Assembly (NCBI GenBank): GCA_027488375.1
Contig: JAIYBW010000002.1
Location: forward strand, 527,929 to 591,928
Direction of reading: 5' to 3'
Length of the DNA: 64,000 bases
Source: Pseudomonadota bacterium
GTDB lineage: Bacteria; Bdellovibrionota; Bacteriovoracia; Bacteriovoracales; Bacteriovoracaceae
The notes beneath the pieces are model-generated. The model searched no databases, was not told the DNA's origin, and saw only the letters and a list, made by a program, of their open reading frames with translations. Of this stretch, positions 7,374 to 15,204 are shown one piece after another (position 1 is the stretch's first letter; each line of letters starts with the position of its first letter). The position numbers and the translations under genes were made by a program.

Positions 7374-7793
7374 TTAACAATCATTTGTTGATTCAATAGT
7401 GATTGAGTATGCTCCGTCACAAACTCTATTAATTTCATCTTGTGGGCAAGTTGATGTTGCCGAATCCGCATCATTCCCGCACAAAGTGAATTCAATAATT
7501 CCAACTTCATAATCTTTATGAACGCAACCGATTTTAATTCCATTCAGTTGTGTACCCGGCAATGGTGGAGACGATGGGTTTACTAACTTGTATTTATAAT
7601 TTGGTAAATTTAAATAGAAAGTGTCATGTCGAGAACGGTTTCGATTTAATGCTGGATCCGGCTCCTGAGGATCCACAGGATCTTCAATCTCCGGCAACTC
7701 ATTTTCTATCGAAGTATAGTCTGCACAGATTCCATGATTGATAGAAACAACCAACATCAAGAGAGTAACTTTAACAATTTTATTCATTTTCAT
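7374..7793 (-). CDS. Small secreted Cys-rich protein (family member C)
   Basis: The frame opens at 7862, but ATG 7793 follows AAAGGAGTGGTT and starts the signal peptide (KMNKIVKVTLLMLVVSINHGICA), giving 139 residues. A Pro/Glu/Asp-rich linker (ELPEIEDPVDPQEPDP) leads to a C-terminal domain with IKIGCVHKDYEVGIIEFTLC, matching the C-x-G-[VI]-[VI]-x-F-x2-C pattern of the products at 4138 and 9145, then three more Cys. This is weaker than the match between those two but follows the same spacing. Function unknown. It lies 16 bases after the 7810-8307 gene. Confidence 0.55.
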   Translation of the reverse strand: MKMNKIVKVTLLMLVVSINHGICADYTSIENELPEIEDPVDPQEPDPALNRNRSRHDTFYLNLPNYKYKLVNPSSPPLPGTQLNGIKIGCVHKDYEVGIIEFTLCGNDADSATSTCPQDEINRVCDGAYSITIESTNDC

Positions 7794-7809
7794 AACCACT
7801 CCTTTATTA

Positions 7810-8307
7810 TTAATTATTTGATTTTCCAAAATTGCCGCAAGGATACAAGTTATTTGGTACACACTGACTTGAACTCGGAAATCTTAAACGTTTTACAATA
7901 CCGTCATTTACGATCTGATATGAATAAGAACCTGTTATATCTACAAGTAATTTATAAGGATTGAAAAAATTTTTCGGAATTTCTACTTTTACACACTCTT
8001 CAAATGGAGCAAGTTCAAGTTCGCAGCTTTCGATTGAAGTATATCCAAGAGAACTCCCACCCACCACGAATCTCTGAGCAAGATTGCCAGCAATATTTAG
8101 GCATAAGTCTTGTTGGGTTAGCCTGTAGTATCTGCCATTTCTTAAGACTAGAGACTGTATGTTGTTATATCCGCACAAACTAAAATCACTACCAGCGCCA
8201 CCTGAACCATCCCCTATATCCGGCACTTCTGTTAACGGATCGTTCGCCATAACACTGAGGCTTAATAAAAAATTTAGCATGAGACATGATAGCTTTTTAT
8301 ATTTCAT
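7810..8307 (-). CDS. Secreted Cys-containing protein, first gene of a minus-strand set
   Basis: ATG 8307 follows GGGGGA and opens a signal peptide (KYKKLSCLMLNFLLSLSVMAN), giving 165 residues. The mature protein has a Gly/Asp linker (PDIGDGSGGAGSDFSLC), a central segment with Cys pairs (SIESCELELAPFEEC) and a C-terminal CVPNNLYPCGNFG. No family was recognised. It heads a run of four co-directed small exported genes (8307 to 6542). A GWWC-N4-GWWC element lies 146 bases upstream and twin TTCATGAA palindromes lie in its leader. Confidence 0.55.
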   Translation of the reverse strand: MKYKKLSCLMLNFLLSLSVMANDPLTEVPDIGDGSGGAGSDFSLCGYNNIQSLVLRNGRYYRLTQQDLCLNIAGNLAQRFVVGGSSLGYTSIESCELELAPFEECVKVEIPKNFFNPYKLLVDITGSYSYQIVNDGIVKRLRFPSSSQCVPNNLYPCGNFGKSNN

Positions 8308-8367
8308 TGATTCCCCCTAAGTTAAAGTCAGGATTTTTACATCTCCTGTTTCTTCAAAAGAATAACA

Positions 8368-8391
8368 TTCATGAATTTTTCTTTTCATGAA
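8368..8391. promoter_or_regulatory. Twin TTCATGAA palindromes in the leader of the 8307 gene set
   Basis: The self-complementary octamer TTCATGAA occurs at 8368-8375 and 8384-8391, with 16 bases between centres, 61-84 bases upstream of ATG 8307. Two phased palindromes could bind a regulator, and as RNA they could pair with each other. Inferred from pattern only. Confidence 0.3.
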
Positions 8392-8453
8392 AACTATTGC
8401 TCACACATGGAAGCGAGGGAATTTCAGCGACTTAAGACGGACTGTAGTTTTTC

Positions 8454-8465
8454 GAACAAATGTTC
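8454..8465. promoter_or_regulatory. Putative operator dyad, GAAC-AAAT-GTTC site
   Basis: GAACAAATGTTC lies 146 bases upstream of the minus-strand start at 8307 and matches the GWWC-N4-GWWC form of the sites at 475, 3976 and 8988. The outer TT/AA also pair, with one mismatched base pair between. Confidence 0.4.
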
Positions 8466-8767
8466 AAATCAAGCACCATGTATCGTTTTGTGATAACTAT
8501 TGTTGGCACAGAAGATTTTTTTATAATTCAGATGCTTGATTTTTCAACTACATAATAAAAAATTTTCCGACTTTTAAAATCAGATGACGACGAACTATGC
8601 ACGGCAGGCCCTACAAGAAAAATAAATAGGAGGACCAAAATCATTATTTCTTTCAGCTGACTTCCCTCTCTCCACCCTTTGTATAAACACACTCTAGTCT
8701 TATCAAATTTCCTGCTCAGTCATTTATCACAACATAGTCTTTCTCATTTTCTTTTTCATCTCATATC

Positions 8768-8841
8768 GTTCAATCGTTCCTCACTGCCTAAACAATCCCT
8801 CATGATGTCGAATAATTTTTCTTCTTTTTGATCATTTGTTC
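8768..8841. promoter_or_regulatory. Two further GWWC-N4-GWWC elements in the 8308-9144 intergenic region
   Basis: GTTCAATCGTTC (8768-8779) and GATCATTTGTTC (8830-8841) repeat the half-sites and spacers of the dyads at 475, 3976, 8454 and 8988, though as direct or imperfect arrangements. The 837-base region separates divergent secreted-protein genes, is pyrimidine-rich on the plus strand, and shows no supportable gene otherwise. Confidence 0.3.
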
Positions 8842-8987
8842 TTTTAAAAAACCTTGGGAGATACACAATTCTTTGCCCCTTCTTTTTATTTCTAATAATT
8901 TAGCTTTGATAAATTATGTTAACTAAATTCATTGGCACTAATTAATGACATATTAATGAGGCACTTTTATATCATTAAGATTTTTTT

Positions 8988-8999
8988 GAACAAATGAAC
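8988..8999. promoter_or_regulatory. Putative regulator site, GAAC-AAAT-GAAC
   Basis: GAACAAATGAAC is a tandem rather than inverted version of the same element and ends 145 bases before ATG 9145. The offset matches those of the elements before 4138 (150) and 8307 (146). Confidence 0.35.
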
Positions 9000-9144
9000 A
9001 AATAAGTTTCCTTTTTGGTAACTATCTAAAATGTTTACTTTAAATCTTTTTCTTTCTTCTTTATCATAATCATTTCTTTTTTTAATGTGATCATGGGTCC
9101 AAGACAAGCCAATTGTCTAATAACCAATTGCAAGTGAGGATGAC

Positions 9145-9441
9145 ATGAAATTAATTGCCTCTACATTTTTATTCTCTAGCTTATTTTTTCAAACTCAATT
9201 AGCCTTTTCTGTACCATCTCCTAAAAAGCTTGTTACAGTTTGTTCCTATTCCTTTGGTGTCATCGATTTTCTGAGCTGCGAAGCCTCTTATGTTTGCCCC
9301 GAAGAAGCTGTCGTTCTTACATTTGACGGTAGTAAACCAATCTATCAATTTCCAAAAAAATCAGGCTTAGTTTGCATTCTTCCTGTCGGACCTGATATTG
9401 GAGATGATGAATTAAATGAAAGTCTAGTTTTAGAGTACTAA
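9145..9441 (+). CDS. Small secreted Cys-rich protein (family member B)
   Basis: The 98-residue product starts at ATG 9145 after GTGAGGATGAC and has a signal peptide (KLIASTFLFSSLFFQTQLAFS). The mature part is little more than the family block: VCSYSFGVIDFLSC, YVCPEEAVVL, then SGLVCILPVGPDIGDDELNE. This aligns with the 4138 product almost end to end over 60 residues, sharing four Cys. The shortness shows that the block is a self-contained unit. Function unknown. The next gene starts 20 bases downstream, so the two are probably co-transcribed. Confidence 0.6.
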   Translation: MKLIASTFLFSSLFFQTQLAFSVPSPKKLVTVCSYSFGVIDFLSCEASYVCPEEAVVLTFDGSKPIYQFPKKSGLVCILPVGPDIGDDELNESLVLEY

Positions 9442-9461
9442 CCCCGAAATTGGAGGAATCT

Positions 9462-10169
9462 ATGAAAATGAATAAGAAGTATTTTGCTATTTTTTTTATC
9501 GTACTTTCTTTATTTAATGCCACAACCGGCTTTGCGCAAATCATTTTGACCAAAGAAGTCTTAACTCCTTATCTACTTACTTGGAGCTCCAATAATACTT
9601 CAGAAGGAAAACTTGCTTCCTTTCAGCTGAATTTTCCAAATGGTTCGGTTCAGGCTTTGGGTTTTTTGAATTTCCCCTATTCTGATTTTGGTACTGTTCC
9701 TAAGACTGCTGGCTACGGAGGTGTATCCTGGCCTCGGATTTTTTTAAGTAAACCCATGCTCCTTAAATCTACTAATCAAGTTTGCAGCTATAAGGCTAGA
9801 GTTGGGGTTAATTTAAATGGCCCGGGTTACCCTTTTCAAATTAAGGAATTTGCGACAACTGCATGGGCGATTGATCCGATTACTAAAGCTGTGATTGATC
9901 CCTCTCAGAGTCTAAATTTAACTCAGATCACAAATCGATTTAAGTTTAAGATTAGTCCAGACATCGAAGTCATCTTCAGTTTTACCGAACATAAAAATAT
10001 TTATAATCAGCGCTATTATTTTAGTTACAGCCTCCATATGACTGGCCCTGTTTCAGGTCTCGCTGGAGCTGGAGCACCCTTTTCCCATGTACCTTTTATC
10101 ACCTTTCAGGGGATACAACTCACCAAAGCCTGTTATGAACTTGACGGTCCAGTTGATCCCATTGATTAA
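9462..10169 (+). CDS. Secreted protein of unknown function
   Basis: ATG 9462 is chosen because GGAGGA (9451-9456) lies just upstream; the longer frame from TTG 9450 would place the ribosome site inside the gene. The 235-residue product begins KMNKKYFAIFFIVLSLFNAT...FAQ, a signal peptide. The mature part is rich in beta-type and aromatic residues (YQ, FSF, YYFSYSLH), with two widely spaced Cys (VCSYKA and KACYE) and a DGPVDPID end. No known family was recognised; a beta-sandwich exported protein is a guess. It follows family member B and is ended by a strong terminator. Confidence 0.55.
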   Translation: MKMNKKYFAIFFIVLSLFNATTGFAQIILTKEVLTPYLLTWSSNNTSEGKLASFQLNFPNGSVQALGFLNFPYSDFGTVPKTAGYGGVSWPRIFLSKPMLLKSTNQVCSYKARVGVNLNGPGYPFQIKEFATTAWAIDPITKAVIDPSQSLNLTQITNRFKFKISPDIEVIFSFTEHKNIYNQRYYFSYSLHMTGPVSGLAGAGAPFSHVPFITFQGIQLTKACYELDGPVDPID

Positions 10170-10187
10170 CTCACCTTCATTCTTCTT

Positions 10188-10215
10188 AAAAGGGTCATCT
10201 TCGGATGACCCTTTT
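10188..10215 (+). terminator. Intrinsic terminator, UUCG tetraloop
   Basis: AAAAGGGTCATC (10188-10199) and GATGACCCTTTT (10204-10215) pair perfectly around TTCG, a very stable tetraloop, 18 bases after the stop at 10169. The stem ends in a short T-run. It separates the 9145-10169 pair from the RCC1 gene. Confidence 0.8.
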
Positions 10216-10317
10216 CGCAAGATTTAAACAACTTACAAATCCCGACAAAATCACTTCATCAGTAAGGTTTCTCTCTCATCAACCGAAAAGATTCATTATT
10301 TTTCTGAGTGAAAAGTC

Positions 10318-13300
10318 ATGAATTACGTTATTTTATTAATTTTAAGTTGGGCACTCATTGCGTGCAAAATTCAGGTGGATGTTTCACCACCGTCCGCTTT
10401 AATTGATAACTCTCCACCAAGTATCATTTCAATCAGTGCACCTGCCGCTGGTGTTTATCTCACGAATCCTGGAAGTCATTTAGATTTCACCGTCAACTTC
10501 AATGAAAATATTTTAGTCACTGGAACTCCGGCACTGACTTTAACCGTTGGTACAACCAATCGGAAGGCGACTTATTTTAGTAGAATCGATTCTGACTCCT
10601 TAGTTTTTCGCTACACAACGAATCCCACAGATGATGACAGTAATGGAATTACGCTCCACACTTCTTGGGATTTTACCGATGGAAATTTAACCAACTCCTC
10701 ATCCCTGGCCGCTGCCTCCAGTTTCTCGGCCCTCCTCTTACCTGAACTTGAAGATGTGAAGGTCAATCGCTCACCGAGTGTCGTGAGTTTCAATGTGACA
10801 GAGTCCACTTACACTTATCTTCAAAATCTTGATATCCACGTCACCTTTTCTGAAGTGGTCATAGGCACCTCCTCGCGACTTGTCCTCAATGTAGGAGGAA
10901 GCACTCGCTATGCCGTTTATCAATCTGGCTCTGGCACCGGGATCACTTACCGTTGGACCAACACGGGAGGATTGAGTGATACCGAAGACGGTATCACTAT
11001 CATCACACCGATCGATTTGAATGGAGGAACACTTAAAGATTCATCAAATAACGATGCCATCCTGACTTTTACTTCACCCAATACTTCAGGTGTCTTAGTC
11101 GATGGAAACTATCCGGTGCCAGTAACTTTAAGTTATTATGGTGTGAATAATTTTACTTACATGCCAGGTGGAAGTGCCGCCCAACTTTACCCTACTTTAA
11201 CTCCAGCGACAGTCGTGAACTATTCTTTAAACTCAATCTTAAATACCTGGAACATCAATTCATCCTCTGGAGCGATAACTTACTCAACTGGCGTACATTC
11301 TGCTACAACTCGCACCATTAGGGCGACCAATACCTCAGGCGAAACCACCACGGCCCTCACCACCACTTCGCTCCCGATTATTTATAAAAATCAAATTTTA
11401 CTTGGAACTAATATCAACTGTGCTCTGGCCAGTGGAGGATTAGATTGTTGGAAAAATGATTTTACTTATCAGGTAAATCTTATCCCTTACGGTACGGGGG
11501 CAGAACATATTTTTGGAATCGGAGAAAATGTTTGTGTGATAGTCCCTGGAGATGGAATTAAATGTTTTACCAATTCCATTTCCATCAATCGTATGATTCC
11601 GTATTTAGGATTCACAGTGCTAGAAGCCTCAGATGGCACCCCTGTGGATAAAATCTCACAAGTTGCCGCAGGCCCCAACCACACCTGCTACTTGCGGCTG
11701 GGTAAAGCCTATTGTTTCGGAGATAATACCTACGGACAATCGGGTGGAACGGATGGGTCCTATGAAGAAACCAGCCAGCTCGTATCTGAAACAATTTTGT
11801 TTCAAAAAATTGCCGTGGGCCAGGACCATACTTGCGGACTCTCTGGAAGAAATCTTTATTGTTGGGGTCGCAATCTGGAAGCTCAATTGGGTGGCCTAGA
11901 CTCCACTTCACCTCCCCCTATGACAAGCACATCCAATCCCTATTTAAGTAGAACGTTGGTCTCTGATTTTACTTTAGGATTACATTTCACTTGCGCCGTT
12001 TCCTCAGCTCTAGTTTATTGCTTTGGAAAAAATTCTAGTGGAGAACTTGGTCGAACTGGTCCTGCAGGTTCAGAAACCCTGGCCACAATAAATATAAATA
12101 ATGTCATACAAATTAAATCCCACCCTTCTGCAAGTTACGTGATCGCCTTGCTAAGTAATGGTCAAACCTATGGCTGGGGAAATTTATCTCAATTCAACTC
12201 AAGTCTTGGAGCTGCAGTGACGACTCCTACGATTCTCTCAGGCCTTTCTTATGTATCCCAAGTTGTAGCAGGACCCAATCGCGCCTTCCTTCAGAAAAAT
12301 CTCTCCAGTTCTCAATCAGCGGCCTGGATAGATTCTCAGAATGGAAACGTGATTGGAGGTTTTAACCCAAATGCAAGCTTCAACGGTTTATCGGCCGGGT
12401 ATGATGGCACTTGCGTTCACCTCTCTTCCACCCCACATTGTTTTGGAAGTAATGCCGCCAATAAATTGACCCAAAGAACACTCAGTACTTTTCTTCCCTT
12501 GAATTCTCTTTTTGCTAATAGTTTTGATACTGACCATCAATTAAATCAGCGGATCATCACTACTTCATCTATTGGTGGAGCTCATGGTTGTTATCAGGCC
12601 GGAGAAAAGACCATTTGTGCTGGCAATGTCTTTCCTGGTGATCCAACAAATTACGGCACTGGAGTTCTGGTTAACACTCCCTCATCTGGTGCTAAAAAAA
12701 TCTGCTCGGGGAATAGTTTCACTTGTTCTCTAGGGATTAATCAAAATCTCGAGTGTTGGGGAGATAACTCATCCAAACAGATTAATCCCACTGGGCCCTC
12801 CTCCTACACCACCCCACAAGTTATCAATGAAGTTGCGATGGATATCGCCTGTATGGCAGATGCTGTTTGTATTATCAAAGCGAACAATAGAATTTTCTGT
12901 CAGGGAGATGGATATGGAACCTCTGGCCTCACTGAGGTTTTAACTGGACGCCCTAGTGAGCGCTTTACCCGTCTGAAAGCGGGATCAAATTTTGCCTGTG
13001 CAGAAACCGACGATCATAAACTCATCTGCTTTGGTGAGAATGATCAGAGACAACTTGGGAATAACAGTGTGACTGATACAACGAATGGTGTTTTGGTCAT
13101 GGACAACAATCTCTCCGGCATTATCCATCATCCAGTCAAAGAATTCACTCTTGGATCTAAGCATGTTTGTGCAACAGGGAGTGGAGACGGAGTTGGAATA
13201 GAAAAACTTTTTTGCTGGGGACAGAATAACTCCGGACAAGTTCATCCTGGAAATGCGGCGACACCTATTACAGCCACAAATATCCCCCTAAGAACGAACT

Positions 13301-13458
13301 ATGGAACCATTTATGACATGGCGGCCGGAGCTTCTCATACATGCCTTCACATCAATGGAGGCTTTCAATGCTTTGGGGATACTAATGTTATTGGAATTGA
13401 TTCTGCCAAGGCGAGCCTCAGTGAATTTAACCCTATCCTTCCTTTTATTTACCGCTAA
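10318..13458 (+). CDS. Large RCC1-repeat lipoprotein with N-terminal Ig-like domains
   Basis: The 1046-residue product begins with a lipoprotein signal (NYVILLILSWALIAC, lipobox LIAC). Residues about 30-260 hold two bacterial Ig-like repeats (LDFTVNFNENILVTGTPALT and LDIHVTFSEVVIGTSSRLVL), and 265-350 a further Ig-like segment. From about 360 to the end are some 14 RCC1-type units, such as AGPNHTCYLRLGKAYCFGDN and AVGQDHTCGLSGRNLYCWGR. RCC1 units form seven-bladed propellers, so 14 could make two. About 12 units carry a Cys pair within the blade, fitting disulfides in an exported protein. Likely a surface or periplasmic binding protein; the ligand is unknown. No operon partner; the next plus-strand gene is far away. 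Confidence 0.8.
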   Translation: MNYVILLILSWALIACKIQVDVSPPSALIDNSPPSIISISAPAAGVYLTNPGSHLDFTVNFNENILVTGTPALTLTVGTTNRKATYFSRIDSDSLVFRYTTNPTDDDSNGITLHTSWDFTDGNLTNSSSLAAASSFSALLLPELEDVKVNRSPSVVSFNVTESTYTYLQNLDIHVTFSEVVIGTSSRLVLNVGGSTRYAVYQSGSGTGITYRWTNTGGLSDTEDGITIITPIDLNGGTLKDSSNNDAILTFTSPNTSGVLVDGNYPVPVTLSYYGVNNFTYMPGGSAAQLYPTLTPATVVNYSLNSILNTWNINSSSGAITYSTGVHSATTRTIRATNTSGETTTALTTTSLPIIYKNQILLGTNINCALASGGLDCWKNDFTYQVNLIPYGTGAEHIFGIGENVCVIVPGDGIKCFTNSISINRMIPYLGFTVLEASDGTPVDKISQVAAGPNHTCYLRLGKAYCFGDNTYGQSGGTDGSYEETSQLVSETILFQKIAVGQDHTCGLSGRNLYCWGRNLEAQLGGLDSTSPPPMTSTSNPYLSRTLVSDFTLGLHFTCAVSSALVYCFGKNSSGELGRTGPAGSETLATININNVIQIKSHPSASYVIALLSNGQTYGWGNLSQFNSSLGAAVTTPTILSGLSYVSQVVAGPNRAFLQKNLSSSQSAAWIDSQNGNVIGGFNPNASFNGLSAGYDGTCVHLSSTPHCFGSNAANKLTQRTLSTFLPLNSLFANSFDTDHQLNQRIITTSSIGGAHGCYQAGEKTICAGNVFPGDPTNYGTGVLVNTPSSGAKKICSGNSFTCSLGINQNLECWGDNSSKQINPTGPSSYTTPQVINEVAMDIACMADAVCIIKANNRIFCQGDGYGTSGLTEVLTGRPSERFTRLKAGSNFACAETDDHKLICFGENDQRQLGNNSVTDTTNGVLVMDNNLSGIIHHPVKEFTLGSKHVCATGSGDGVGIEKLFCWGQNNSGQVHPGNAATPITATNIPLRTNYGTIYDMAAGASHTCLHINGGFQCFGDTNVIGIDSAKASLSEFNPILPFIYR

Positions 13459-13561
13459 AAATCTCTCGATTCCCGGATCAACTTCCACATTTTTTTGGCA
13501 CAACCTCAGGATTGGATCTGAAATACGTTCTATTTAAGTTCAATGAGAAGTCTAAACTCAA

Positions 13562-13598
13562 CCTAAGTCATTCAATTTAGGCTCTTCCTTTTTTTTGG
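13562..13598 (+). terminator. Weak terminator candidate after the RCC1 gene
   Basis: CCTAA (13562-13566) and TTAGG (13577-13581) form a short stem followed by CTCTTCC and eight T. It lies about 100 bases after the stop at 13458. The stem is short, so the call is tentative. Confidence 0.3.
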
Positions 13599-13712
13599 TA
13601 AAAAATATTTTGCCTCTACGAAATCCCTTATTACTTTTTGAATAGGAAAACTTTCGTCCCCTTGACCAGATCTGGTTGTTCAAAAAATTCCCGCCAAAAA
13701 ATCCAATCATAA

Positions 13713-13735
13713 GTTGGGCGTCCCAGACGCCCAAC
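13713..13735. terminator. Hairpin terminator after the kinase-like gene
   Basis: GTTGGGCGTC (13713-13722) and GACGCCCAAC (13726-13735) form a perfect 10-bp GC-rich stem with a CCA loop. It lies 8 bases beyond the minus-strand stop at 13744. T-rich stretches lie on both sides, so it may serve both directions. Confidence 0.6.
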
Positions 13736-13743
13736 ACATCTTT

Positions 13744-15204
13744 TTACTTATTCTTTTTTAAGAGTTTTTGAATTTGATTGATGTTGAGAGGCTTTAATAA
13801 AATATCAAAATTTTCACCAGGCTGTTGATTATCAATCACTTGCTTGAGATTAGAAGGATCGACTAAAAGGGCAATATGACATTGGTCAAATTTTTGAAGT
13901 AAATGTCTCGCGAGAAAAAGACCATTATATGATTTTAAGTGATATTCAATGATCACTAAATCTGATGGTTTTAAAGTCAATTTTTCTAGAGCTATTTTGA
14001 TATCATCAAAACAGACATAAGGGAGTCGATTTTCCTCCATCATGAAAGTGAACAAGGCCATCTGAGAACTTGAGTCCGTAATAAAAAATGTGTTGCTGTC
14101 TTTATTAGCTTTTCGAGGAAGTTCATTGATCATAGGGAGCGTTATCACAAATTCCGTATAATCTAATGTTTCCTTTACATACTGGATCGAACCACCCATT
14201 TGAGGTAAGACATTCTTCACCATCGAAAGTCCCGTACCTAAGTGACCTTCTTTGGTCGTAAAGAAAGGTGAAAATAATTTTTTCTCAACGTGTTTAGGGA
14301 TTTTATCACCCTTATTTAAAACTGATATTTCAAAATGGTGGCCATAGTTTTTAGGTCTCTTCACTCGAATGAGAACAAAATGATAGGATTCATTCTTCGA
14401 TTGATTTTCTTCAAAAGCATTTTTAAAGAGTTCAAACAAACAATGCTGAAGCTTATCTTTTGAGCACAAAAAATCCGCATGCTGGAAATAGTTATCAATT
14501 TTTATTTCAAACCGGGAATTTCTATACTGAGGGTGATTCCTTCTAAAAATTCTTATCGTATCAGTTATAAACTCAACAACATTACATTTTTCCATCTCAA
14601 GTTGGGTTTCCCCATTCATCAGACTTAGTTTTCTAGAGATGCTTGAAATCTCCTCAAGTTGCACCGCGACCTCTCGAACACTTATCTCTTTTTGATTCTG
14701 CTTGATGGCATGATTTAATTTTTCGAGGGCCAAAACAGCATGGGCCAGAGGATTTCTAATTTTATTCCCAAGAGTTGAAGTCATGGAACGAGTGATGTGA
14801 TTTATTTCCAGGATTTTGTCGTTTAATAATTTTAATTCTTCAACTTGATACTTGTAAGCAATCTGGAGTCTTCTTTCATTTGAAAAATCCTGAAACAGTA
14901 TTAAATAATTATCTCCCATTGCCGTGCACTTAGCGACAAAATAGAATTCATTTTTGTTGATCAACTCACAAATCTCATCTGAAAGTTGATCTTGTTTTAA
15001 TTTTAGATTTTGATTAATTAATTTTTTTAGAACCTTATACTGATTTGGAAAAATAAGATCCAGTGACGGCTTTTTCCTCGTGAACCATTTTGTCGTCTTG
15101 TCAAAAAGTGTTGCAAAGGTACTATTAGCAACCAGGATCTCACCGTTGTAATTACAGATGATAGCCGGTTCAAATAATGAGTGAAATATTCCTTGTGGAT
15201 TCAT
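13744..15204 (-). CDS. Histidine-kinase-like protein lacking His and Asp phosphoacceptors (PAS, HisKA-like, HATPase, REC-like)
   Basis: The 486 residues show an N-terminal PAS-like region (about 1-115), a dimerisation segment LGNKIRNPLAHAVLALEKL (about 145-163), an ATPase domain with N-box LFELFKNAFEE (257-267) and G2 box HLGTGLSMVKNVLPQMGGS (321-339), and a C-terminal receiver-like domain (371-486). In the usual H-E-[IL]-R-N-P-L motif the His is replaced by Asn147 and the Glu by Lys. The receiver's phospho-Asp position is Glu420 (DLVIIEYHL), and its acidic pocket is reduced to one Asp, though Lys471 is kept. The G1 box (VLNKGDKIP) is also atypical. It could be an ATP-sensing scaffold or pseudokinase. 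It overlaps the STAS gene by 4 bases (ATGA), implying coupled translation. Confidence 0.75.
   Translation of the reverse strand: MNPQGIFHSLFEPAIICNYNGEILVANSTFATLFDKTTKWFTRKKPSLDLIFPNQYKVLKKLINQNLKLKQDQLSDEICELINKNEFYFVAKCTAMGDNYLILFQDFSNERRLQIAYKYQVEELKLLNDKILEINHITRSMTSTLGNKIRNPLAHAVLALEKLNHAIKQNQKEISVREVAVQLEEISSISRKLSLMNGETQLEMEKCNVVEFITDTIRIFRRNHPQYRNSRFEIKIDNYFQHADFLCSKDKLQHCLFELFKNAFEENQSKNESYHFVLIRVKRPKNYGHHFEISVLNKGDKIPKHVEKKLFSPFFTTKEGHLGTGLSMVKNVLPQMGGSIQYVKETLDYTEFVITLPMINELPRKANKDSNTFFITDSSSQMALFTFMMEENRLPYVCFDDIKIALEKLTLKPSDLVIIEYHLKSYNGLFLARHLLQKFDQCHIALLVDPSNLKQVIDNQQPGENFDILLKPLNINQIQKLLKKNK

Noticed and set aside
8908..8950. Sigma-54 promoter suggested by TTGGCAC
   Set aside because: TTGGCAC lies near 8932, but no TTGCA-type -12 element follows at the right spacing.
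11487..11911. Four overlapping frames of 65-99 codons inside the RCC1 gene
   Set aside because: They are antisense or shifted shadows of a clearly coding region with repeated Cys/Gly motifs; none has a ribosome site.
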